A stretch of DNA of 6,033 nucleotides from Pseudobdellovibrionaceae bacterium (lineage in GTDB: Bacteria; Bdellovibrionota; Bdellovibrionia; Bdellovibrionales; JAMPXM01), in contig CAJYOV010000341.1 in assembly GCA_913776405.1 (NCBI GenBank), forward strand, positions 1 to 6,033. Reading direction: 5' to 3'. The translations under genes were made by a program, and so were the position numbers. Below, piece after piece: positions 1 to 5,567 of the stretch (its first letter is position 1; each line of letters begins with the position of its first letter). The notes below the pieces were generated by a model that was given only the letters and a program-made list of their open reading frames with translations, had not been told where the DNA came from and made no database searches.

Positions 1-60
1 GGTCATATGGTGCCAGCTTTCGAAGCAGCTGCGTTTGGCTTAGGCGTCGGCGACGTCTAA
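1..60 (+). pseudogene. 3' end of a second, convergent parvulin-type prolyl isomerase copy (partial, apparently truncated)
   Basis: Frame 1 from the left edge reads GHMVPAFEAAAFGLGVGDV and then TAA at 58-60. This matches the (G)-Q-M-V-P-x-F region of small parvulins (PpiC family), which are peptidyl-prolyl cis-trans isomerases, and is almost the same as the end of the minus-strand copy next to it. Parvulins normally continue about 20 residues further, through a P-V-x-T-x-x-G-Y-H-I-I-K type strand that carries a conserved active-site histidine. Here the frame stops before that, at the same place as the opposite copy. The 5' part lies outside the window, so it cannot be decided whether this is a working short gene or a remnant. 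The last 21 bp overlap the minus-strand gene. Confidence 0.5.
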
Positions 61-99
61 GCCAAACGCAGCTTCTTCGAAAGCTGGAACCATCTGACC
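1..99. repeat. Long spacer-less inverted repeat (two ~49-nt arms) at convergent parvulin gene ends
   Basis: Position i is complementary to position 100-i over the whole stretch, centred on base 50. I count four mismatched pairs of 49: 6/94, 12/88, 26/74 and 44/56, the last being a G-T pair. There is no spacer between the arms. Both arms are coding: each reads, on its own strand, as the same part of a parvulin domain (G-[HQ]-MVPAFE-x-AAFGL) and stops just past the centre. The arms are therefore an inverted duplication of coding sequence rather than a typical terminator; neither side carries a T-run. Either transcript through the region could form a very long hairpin, which may still affect termination or mRNA stability. 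The left arm begins at the window edge, so the repeat may be longer than seen. Confidence 0.9.
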
Positions 100-261
100 G
101 CGGCCGAAGAGACCAAGGTCGCCGCCAGCGCGCGAAGACGGGCACGTTGAGAATTTCTTTGCGAGTTCTGAGAATTCTTCGCCCTGAGCTAGCTTCTTTA
201 AAAGGTCTTCGGCTTCGTACTGATGTTTTACAAGAATGTGGCTAGCTTGGATTTGGCTCAC
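40..261 (-). CDS. Short parvulin-type peptidyl-prolyl isomerase (PpiC-like), C-terminally truncated
   Basis: This 73-residue protein is a recognisable rotamase of the parvulin family, which catalyses cis-trans isomerisation of X-Pro bonds. Visible family motifs are ASHILVK at residues 6-12 (active-site His8), a helix with F-S-E-L-A-K at 30-35, STCPS at 38-42 (Cys40), GGDLG at 46-50, and GQMVPAF at 55-61 (Met57, Phe61). Single-domain parvulins such as E. coli PpiC are about 92 residues and end in a strand containing G-Y-H; that strand and its conserved His are absent. The stop lies only 11 bp beyond the centre of the 1-99 palindrome, so the truncation coincides with the repeat. There is no signal peptide, so it would be cytoplasmic. 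The start is GTG (259-261), supported by AGGAG eight bases upstream and by the HILV motif falling at the usual distance. Family is confident; activity is doubtful. Confidence 0.8.
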   Translation of the reverse strand: MSQIQASHILVKHQYEAEDLLKKLAQGEEFSELAKKFSTCPSSRAGGDLGLFGRGQMVPAFEEAAFGLDVADA

Positions 262-269
262 GCAAATGA

Positions 270-274
270 CTCCT
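270..274 (-). promoter_or_regulatory. Ribosome binding site fixing the GTG start of the parvulin gene
   Basis: On the minus strand AGGAG lies 8 bases before GTG (261-259). No in-frame ATG or TTG with better placement is present upstream, so this site decides the unusual GTG start. Confidence 0.75.
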
Positions 275-277
275 AAG

Positions 278-298
278 ATCGAGAATTAAGAACTCGAT
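278..298. promoter_or_regulatory. Small dyad ATCGAG-N9-CTCGAT in the divergent spacer
   Basis: A perfect 6-bp inverted repeat with a 9-bp AT-rich spacer lies midway between the divergent parvulin and transglutaminase-like genes. One half overlaps the candidate -10 element at 297-302 by two bases. The size and placement would suit an operator for a dimeric regulator. A dyad this short can also occur by chance. Confidence 0.25.
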
Positions 299-325
299 TG
301 TCGCCTGAACTCAGACGCGCTTCAA
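297..325 (-). promoter_or_regulatory. Candidate sigma-70-like promoter for the parvulin gene
   Basis: Read on the minus strand, TTGAAG (325-320) is followed after 17 bp by GACAAT (302-297), each matching four of six bases of the TTGACA and TATAAT consensus. Transcription would start near 290, leaving a leader of about 30 nt that includes the AGGAG site. The match is modest and could be chance. Only 71 bp separate the two divergent genes, so the promoters for both must lie in or close to this spacer. Confidence 0.25.
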
Positions 326-332
326 TCGTTTC

Positions 333-2237
333 ATGAGAACGTTAGGCATTTTCACATCCGTTTTATTCGTATTAGGCTCGATTTTAAAACCCTTACCGGC
401 TTCGGCGAAGCTTGCTGGGGTGGCTGATCTTCCGTACGTCGTCGAACTCGATAAATCTGAGGTCCGAGTCGAAAAAGATGGTCGCTACCGCCTTATTCGA
501 GAAACGCTCGTGCGCATCGTAAATGATCAAGGGCGCGAATCTCAAAGCGTTCAGACACTGTCGTTTAATTCAAGAGCCCAGTCGTTTCGAGTGATCGAGG
601 CCGCAACGCTAAATGGCCCGCCAGAAAAAGTCATTCGTACGCCGGTCCCAAAATCTGACATCGAAATCAAAGAAGTCGGCGAGATGTCTCAGGCGTTTGA
701 CTCAATCAAACAGGCTTCACTCTCGTTCCCTGCAGTCCAGATCGGATCGCGGCTAAAACTGAAATACGAAATCTACAACAAAGAAGTCGCGCTGAAAGAC
801 TTTTTCAGCATGGGTTTTTCGATTTCAGGTGAATACATCGAGCGTTTTCAGTTCAGTGTCCAATCTCAAATTCCGTTGTTCCTGGCTCTACACGACCCAC
901 AGAAGCAACTGACGTCGAAAGGCGTCGTCAAGAAGGGCAGCGTTTATCTCCTCAACGTGGACTCGACGTCGCCCATTTCGACGGTCATCGTGCAGGAAGA
1001 GAATCCGTTCTTCCGAACGGATCGTGTGCCGACAGTCTCGATTTCTTCGCTTCCTGATTGGACTTCGTATGCAAAAGAAATGATTCCCGTTCATGAGAAG
1101 CTCTTGTTTGCGCCGCTCCCGCCTGCACTCAAGGAGATTCAGAAAAAAGCCGAGCTCGAGAAAAGCGCGATCGATAAGATTCAGCGGGTGGCTTCAAGCC
1201 TTGCTCAGGAATTTCGATACTTCGGCGACTGGCGTAGGCGCCACGGCGGCTATGTTCCTCGCAGCCTGGCTGAGATTTCGACGTCCCGTTACGGCGACTG
1301 TAAAGATCTAAGCTTGGCGGCGACGGCCATCTTTCGCGCGCTTGGATTCAAATCGAATCTAGCTTGGGTGTTCCGTGGTGATTTAGCGCCTTCGGAATCC
1401 GCTTACAAACTTCCTGTCGATACGTCTTTCAATCACGCCATTTCGAGAGTCGAAGTTGACGGCCAAGTTCTCTGGATCGACGCTACGAACCCAGTCGCCT
1501 ACGCTCGCGGTGTCTTTCCAGATATCGCGGATCGCCCGGCCTACGTGTTGGACCCGCAGCAGGCGCGACTGGATCGAACTCCAGTCCTGAAGCCCGAGGG
1601 CGCAATTTACAAATCGAAACTCAATTATGAATTTCAAGATGATGAAAGTGTCAAAGTCTCTGGTGAGGTCACTCTCGCTGGTCGCACGGCAATTTCTCTC
1701 ACCGCGCGCGCGTTCTATGCGCCTGTTGAACAAGTAAACTACGACTTGATCCGCGCTCTCTCCGGAAATCAGAAAACGAGTGACACCCTCGTCGGTGATT
1801 TTGATCGAGGATCACGTATTGTTCAAGACACGACCATTCCTGTGAAATTCACTCTCGCCGAGACGGGCTTGCGAACGACAGCTGGCCTAGGGTTTCCTCT
1901 CTACAGAGACGATACCGCGGGCCGCTTTCTCGTTGAAACGAAAGACAGAGTTTCCGACATCTACCTCGATACGCCAGGGCAGTCCGACACCGTGATGGAA
2001 TTCTTAAACGTAAAGCGAGTCGGATCGAAATCTCTAGAGTGTGATTTGAAATCGGAATGGGCCGATTTTGCGCGCAAAGTGACAGGCACCGCTCGCGGTG
2101 TGGAAGTCCGTGACACGATTGTCGTTCGCAAGAGCACCATTCCGTTTGAGGTTCTAAACCAATCGAAGTTTCAGGCGTTCCAAGATCAACTCCGAGTTTG
2201 TTTCAACCGAGCGGCGCTCATCATCGAGAAGCGGTGA
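333..2237 (+). CDS. Exported DUF3857 / transglutaminase-like domain protein
   Basis: This 634-residue protein has the layout and usual length of DUF3857-transglutaminase-core proteins of Gram-negative bacteria. Residues 1-25 form a Sec signal peptide with a hydrophobic core (LGIFTSVLFVLG) and a probable cut after A-S-A. Residues ~35-215 are the beta-rich DUF3857 domain, and ~270-410 the transglutaminase-like core. The core holds the papain-like triad: Cys323 in RYGDCKDLS, His368 in FNHAISRV, Asp383 in WIDATNP. Residues ~420-634 form a C-terminal beta-rich region. The fold can carry cysteine protease, transglutaminase or amidase chemistry; the substrate is unknown, and a periplasmic envelope role is inference. 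The ATG at 333 is chosen because the signal peptide starts there, yet no Shine-Dalgarno sequence precedes it. It diverges from the parvulin gene across 71 bp. No frameshift or missing key residue was seen. Confidence 0.9.
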   Translation: MRTLGIFTSVLFVLGSILKPLPASAKLAGVADLPYVVELDKSEVRVEKDGRYRLIRETLVRIVNDQGRESQSVQTLSFNSRAQSFRVIEAATLNGPPEKVIRTPVPKSDIEIKEVGEMSQAFDSIKQASLSFPAVQIGSRLKLKYEIYNKEVALKDFFSMGFSISGEYIERFQFSVQSQIPLFLALHDPQKQLTSKGVVKKGSVYLLNVDSTSPISTVIVQEENPFFRTDRVPTVSISSLPDWTSYAKEMIPVHEKLLFAPLPPALKEIQKKAELEKSAIDKIQRVASSLAQEFRYFGDWRRRHGGYVPRSLAEISTSRYGDCKDLSLAATAIFRALGFKSNLAWVFRGDLAPSESAYKLPVDTSFNHAISRVEVDGQVLWIDATNPVAYARGVFPDIADRPAYVLDPQQARLDRTPVLKPEGAIYKSKLNYEFQDDESVKVSGEVTLAGRTAISLTARAFYAPVEQVNYDLIRALSGNQKTSDTLVGDFDRGSRIVQDTTIPVKFTLAETGLRTTAGLGFPLYRDDTAGRFLVETKDRVSDIYLDTPGQSDTVMEFLNVKRVGSKSLECDLKSEWADFARKVTGTARGVEVRDTIVVRKSTIPFEVLNQSKFQAFQDQLRVCFNRAALIIEKR

Positions 2238-2341
2238 CGCTTTCTGTCTTCTACGGCTTTAGTTTAGACAGCTGAGTTATCGGAACCTAGGACGGGTTCT
2301 AATAGGACCGACATTCGCGACAGCACAGAGCTTGCAGCATC

Positions 2342-2371
2342 TCAGGCGACTCATCAAACCTTCGCCTGGAG
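2342..2371 (+). promoter_or_regulatory. Hairpin next to the ribosome binding site of the following gene
   Basis: CAGGCGA (2343-2349) pairs perfectly with TCGCCTG (2362-2368) around a 12-nt loop, and a closing T-G pair (2342/2369) can extend the stem. The likely Shine-Dalgarno GGAG (2368-2371) lies 8 bases before ATG 2380, and its first one or two bases are in the stem. The structure could therefore limit ribosome access. The 142-bp gap that holds it (2238-2379) shows no clear promoter; TCTAAT (2298-2303) resembles a -10 box but has no good -35 partner. Confidence 0.45.
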
Positions 2372-2379
2372 CCTAGCTT

Positions 2380-3828
2380 ATGCGAGCTGTCTCGAACTTC
2401 AAATCGCGCGCTGTTTTAGCTGCTTTCTCAAGTCTCGTGGTTTCACAATCCGTAGTTGCGGGCGTTCAAGGGCAGGTCCAAGAGTTCATTTCTCCAAACG
2501 GCTTGCGCGAACAATGCGTTCGTTTGAATCCGATGCCGGGCGCCGACTACAAAAAGAAAGATGCAGAGCAAGAAGCGTTTTTCTGCTCGATCGACCTCAA
2601 CGGTCCGACAACGGCGCTTTGCCCGAAAACCTGGAGTACGAGCGCAGGGACCATGATCTATTCGACAGAAGACTCTCGACTGTCGCCTGCGCAGTATGAG
2701 GCCTCGAAATGTTCTGCGAAGTCCGGCCATTCAAAAATCGGTAAGTTCAAGAACACGATGAACACGCCGAAAACCAGCGCCACATTTTCGACCTCATCGC
2801 TTCTCTACTATCATTTCTCACGGTTCTTCGATACGGCCGTCGACGTACCTGTCGCCGTCTACCGTACGATCGATAAAGACGCTCACCGTGCTCGTGTTTC
2901 GTCGAAAGGGCAGGGGCAGTCTGCAATGAATCGCGCGGCCTGGGAAATGATGCGCACAGCGGAGAAAAATCCGGCTGCGTACGCACCTCAGGATGATCTC
3001 TTCACATCCGATCGCCGCCAAATCTACGGCGTGATTCTGCGGGATCGTGGCGAGCGTTACGGCGCTGAATTCAACGGAACTCGCGCAAGCGGTTGGGGCA
3101 AAGGGCAAAACAATGACTTCCAGAAGACACCTGGGTTCTTGGCTCTTCGTTCAGAGAAATCTCTGATGGATGCTGTCGTTGAAGGTACAAAGCTCGCGAT
3201 CCAAGATCCAGCGATGAAAGCAGCAGTCGGCGGAGGCGTTAACGTCGCACAAGTCGTCTACTGGATGAAAGAGATCACAGAGATCACCCTCCTTGATTAT
3301 ATTTTCTCGCAGCAAGACCGCATCGGAAACATCGACTTTCAGTGGAACTGGGTTTACGTGAAGGATGGTAAAGTCGAATCCGAAAAAGTGAAGGAAGACA
3401 AGTACAAGTCACTTCCGCGCACGAAGATGGCTTCGATTCCGATGCCACCTGAGTTAAAGCCATTCGGCCCTGTCCTTGTCCAGCGCTCTTCGACGGGTGA
3501 CAACGACGCAGGCGGAAAAGTTCAGTATGCGAACTTCACGAAATCGACTCAAATGCTCGAGAAGATTCGCCATTACAACGCGGGCATGTACCGAAAGTTG
3601 ATTGCCTTGAAAAATGACTTCTCGGCGCAAGGTCCGCTCTATCAACATGTCAAAGCGACATTTGGATTAGGCCAAAAAGATTTCCAGATGGTTGTCGGCA
3701 ATACGATGCTAGCGGCTAATATTCTGCAGTCGACATGTAAAGCTGGGAAACTTCGCTTCGACCTCGACCCGAAAGACGTGATCCTCGGCACGAATGTCGA
3801 ACAGAAGCTTAACTGCGACGCACCCTAA
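2380..3828 (+). CDS. Exported protein of unknown family, possible divergent atypical kinase-like fold
   Basis: I do not recognise a named family for this 482-residue protein. A signal peptide is clear at residues 1-27 (basic start, hydrophobic LAAFSSLVVSQSVVA), so it is exported. The mature part has six cysteines (46, 69, 81, 111, 453, 479), an even number clustered at both ends, which suits disulfides. Three segments resemble landmarks of HipA/PI4K/FAM20-type atypical kinases: a helix LLYYHFSRFF (141-150) followed by VDVPVAVY (154-161), as in the helix-then-VP pattern after the N-lobe; ITLLDYIFSQQDRIGN (302-317), like the catalytic loop D-Y-x-x-x-N-x-D-R; and TGDNDAGG (372-379), a possible metal-binding Asp. 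Lys122 or Lys124 (KIGKFK) could be the nucleotide-binding lysine. These matches are by eye. ATG 2380 is supported by GGAG at 8-base spacing and by the signal peptide. Its stop abuts the converging peptidase gene. Confidence 0.85.
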   Translation: MRAVSNFKSRAVLAAFSSLVVSQSVVAGVQGQVQEFISPNGLREQCVRLNPMPGADYKKKDAEQEAFFCSIDLNGPTTALCPKTWSTSAGTMIYSTEDSRLSPAQYEASKCSAKSGHSKIGKFKNTMNTPKTSATFSTSSLLYYHFSRFFDTAVDVPVAVYRTIDKDAHRARVSSKGQGQSAMNRAAWEMMRTAEKNPAAYAPQDDLFTSDRRQIYGVILRDRGERYGAEFNGTRASGWGKGQNNDFQKTPGFLALRSEKSLMDAVVEGTKLAIQDPAMKAAVGGGVNVAQVVYWMKEITEITLLDYIFSQQDRIGNIDFQWNWVYVKDGKVESEKVKEDKYKSLPRTKMASIPMPPELKPFGPVLVQRSSTGDNDAGGKVQYANFTKSTQMLEKIRHYNAGMYRKLIALKNDFSAQGPLYQHVKATFGLGQKDFQMVVGNTMLAANILQSTCKAGKLRFDLDPKDVILGTNVEQKLNCDAP

Positions 3829-3831
3829 TTA
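3826..3831. other. Abutting convergent stop codons (TAATTA)
   Basis: The plus-strand stop TAA (3826-3828) is followed immediately by TTA (3829-3831), the stop of the minus-strand peptidase gene. The two genes converge with zero intergenic bases and no room for a terminator between them. No stem followed by a T-run was found close by in either direction, so the two transcripts probably overlap at their 3' ends. Confidence 0.9.
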
Positions 3832-5565
3832 TTTGCACTCGAGGCTTGAGCGAATTTCAGTCGAGAAGAAGTTCTCACGGCGCGCACTCATCGTGCTGTG
3901 AGGGCGGTTTGAAACTCGTTGAAGAAGGCGAGCCTCGGCAGGGAAGGCTTCCTCGAATGAAGGCTCCTCACAGTAACCGGCGATTGCGCTGAAGTAGAAG
4001 TTGCGTCGATTTGCGAGATTCTCAATTTTCCGAAGAGCTCTTGCGACAACGCTCGATGCGATCGAGTCGGCCAAGTCTTCGTCGATTTCTTGAGCGAAGC
4101 CTTCAGTTGTAGCTTCGCCAAAATACGAATACTTTCCGCCGACCGTAAGAAGTACGTTCCAGCTTTGGCGCATGAGTGCTTGAGCGTCTTCGAGTGCGAT
4201 CTCGAGCGCCTTTGGATCAGGCGTCTTTTTCTCAAGCTGGCAGTTGTAAGACTCAGTCACGAACAAGGTGAATTGGTCCCAGTCGTTATCGAGAACGTAC
4301 ATGGGGCTTGTCCACTTGCGAGTTTGTGTCGCCTTCATATAGCGTACATTCGGCACGCGCTTGCCTGAGCGAAGAACCTCTTCATTTTTTAAAAACTCAG
4401 CTGTGAAACTTGAACGACCGAAACTGCGGCTCACGCGCTTCGCAAAACGGTCGGCAAATTTGGCAAGCTCTTGCTTCGAGGGCTGAGCCGTCAAAGTGCG
4501 GTTGATGAATCGAGAAAGGTCTTTTTCATCTAGATAGGTATACGGTTTCGTGGTCTTGACGGCTTTTACGAACGACTTTTTAAATGTTGACCACTCATCG
4601 CAAGTCAGGTGCTTGTCGGCGTCGACACGCTTATAGAGATCCATGAGCGATTGACCATAGGGGCTTGCGGCTAAGTGATCGAGCACTCTTTTGTGCACGC
4701 CGAACGAATGCGCAATCTCATGCGAGATCGTCTGAAAGGCAGAGCCGGTCGTAAACGTGCCAGCACAAACGGTGATCTCGTGATCGGTGGGCGTGTAGAA
4801 CGCATTGCGATCTGAAATTCCGCAGTCAGAGCGAGACCATCTCAAGTTAGAGCCAGGCCGAACGAGCTTCAGCGACTTTAAATCGCGCATGAATTCGGTT
4901 TTAAGCTGAGTCGGTAATGTCGTTTCAGCATCGAGCCATTCGAAATAAAGTCCACGAATGGTCTCAAACATGGCCTGAACGTTTTTCCACTTCGCATCGT
5001 CTTTCCAAAGAGTGGACAAAACTTCCGAGTAGACGAGATCGAGCTCTTTGCTGGCGGCTTGATCCATTGCGGGTGAAAGGTCGCGCTGCGGTGTCGTTAG
5101 AAACCCAGGCGACTTTTTTTCAAGGCGTTCGCTGGCTGTTTGCCAAAGAATCCGACCGAGCTTGTCGAGCGGATTGATATTCCACACGTCTTTTCGGAAC
5201 TCCTTCATCGTGAAGTCTTGAGGAGTCGCGCGCTTTTGATAACGGCGGATGAAATCGAAGTAATCGTTGTCCTTCAGCGCTCGGCGAACATCGGCCGAAT
5301 AGTTCTTCTCGTTTTTCTCAAAAGCTTCGAGAAAGAGGCGGCGAGAGTGCGGAATCGAGTTTGGAGTTTCGCCGAATCGAATCTCGAAAGGCGGGTCGCT
5401 TTCAGAAATTGTTAAGTTGAGATTCCCTAGATGTTCTGGCGCCCAGAGTCGCGCGCAAAACTGATTTGTCATCTCGATGCAGCTAGGTGCCGAGGGTGCT
5501 TCGGCGGCTTGAGCCGAAAGAGGTAAAAGGCTCAAGCCAATTGCTACAAGAGATTTGATCGACAT
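3829..5565 (-). CDS. Exported divergent M13 (neprilysin-like) zinc metallopeptidase
   Basis: This 578-residue protein has a signal peptide (residues 1-20, cut after A-Q-A) and the M13 landmarks in order. C29...C37 and W41 resemble the N-terminal C-x(n)-C-G-x-W element. NAFYTPTDHEITVCAG (254-269) matches neprilysin's substrate-binding Asn542-Ala543 segment. HEIAH (282-286) is the zinc site with catalytic Glu283. EDLAD (496-500) corresponds to E-N-x-A-D with the third zinc ligand (Glu496) and Asp500. FYFSAIAGYC (523-532) is followed by His556 and Arg562, spaced exactly like neprilysin His711 and Arg717, and a near-terminal Cys577. All key residues are kept, so an active endopeptidase outside the cytoplasm is expected; substrates are unknown. 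It is shorter than usual M13 enzymes (about 650-700) yet has about 150 extra residues between HEIAH and EDLAD. Eight cysteines suit disulfides. It is coupled to the upstream Cys-repeat gene by a TAATG overlap. Confidence 0.8.
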   Translation of the reverse strand: MSIKSLVAIGLSLLPLSAQAAEAPSAPSCIEMTNQFCARLWAPEHLGNLNLTISESDPPFEIRFGETPNSIPHSRRLFLEAFEKNEKNYSADVRRALKDNDYFDFIRRYQKRATPQDFTMKEFRKDVWNINPLDKLGRILWQTASERLEKKSPGFLTTPQRDLSPAMDQAASKELDLVYSEVLSTLWKDDAKWKNVQAMFETIRGLYFEWLDAETTLPTQLKTEFMRDLKSLKLVRPGSNLRWSRSDCGISDRNAFYTPTDHEITVCAGTFTTGSAFQTISHEIAHSFGVHKRVLDHLAASPYGQSLMDLYKRVDADKHLTCDEWSTFKKSFVKAVKTTKPYTYLDEKDLSRFINRTLTAQPSKQELAKFADRFAKRVSRSFGRSSFTAEFLKNEEVLRSGKRVPNVRYMKATQTRKWTSPMYVLDNDWDQFTLFVTESYNCQLEKKTPDPKALEIALEDAQALMRQSWNVLLTVGGKYSYFGEATTEGFAQEIDEDLADSIASSVVARALRKIENLANRRNFYFSAIAGYCEEPSFEEAFPAEARLLQRVSNRPHSTMSARRENFFSTEIRSSLECK

Positions 5566-5567
5566 TA
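5563..5567 (-). promoter_or_regulatory. TAATG stop-start overlap coupling two genes
   Basis: On the minus strand the stop TAA (5567-5565) of the Cys-repeat gene shares its last A with the ATG (5565-5563) of the peptidase gene. No good Shine-Dalgarno sequence precedes this ATG (upstream bases are pyrimidine-rich), so peptidase translation probably depends on ribosomes arriving from the upstream gene. Confidence 0.8.

Noticed and set aside
1..99. Inverted repeat as a transposon end or ordinary bidirectional terminator
   Set aside because: Both arms encode conserved parvulin residues, no transposase is nearby, and neither strand shows a T-run beyond the arm.
1383..1733. Open frame of 116 codons antisense to the transglutaminase-like gene
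   Set aside because: It covers the conserved triad region on the opposite strand, has Arg-rich shadow composition, and no ribosome binding site or motif was seen.
2283..2299. Hairpin GAACC-N7-GGTTC after the transglutaminase-like gene, considered as a terminator
   Set aside because: The stem is only 5 bp and is followed by TAATAGG rather than a run of T, so it is not a credible intrinsic terminator.
2443..3108. Several antisense open frames of 79-96 codons
   Set aside because: They overlap each other and the exported orphan gene, with Arg/Cys-rich shadow composition and no supporting signals.
3888..4235. Open frame of 115 codons on the minus strand
   Set aside because: It lies wholly inside the M13 peptidase gene in another frame, is rich in Arg/Ser as expected of a shadow frame, and has no recognisable motif.
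4690..4722. Metzincin signature reading of HEIAHSFGVH
   Set aside because: The metzincin pattern HExxHxxGxxH needs the third His ten residues after the first; here it is nine. The NAFY, EDLAD and C-terminal His/Arg elements fit M13 instead.
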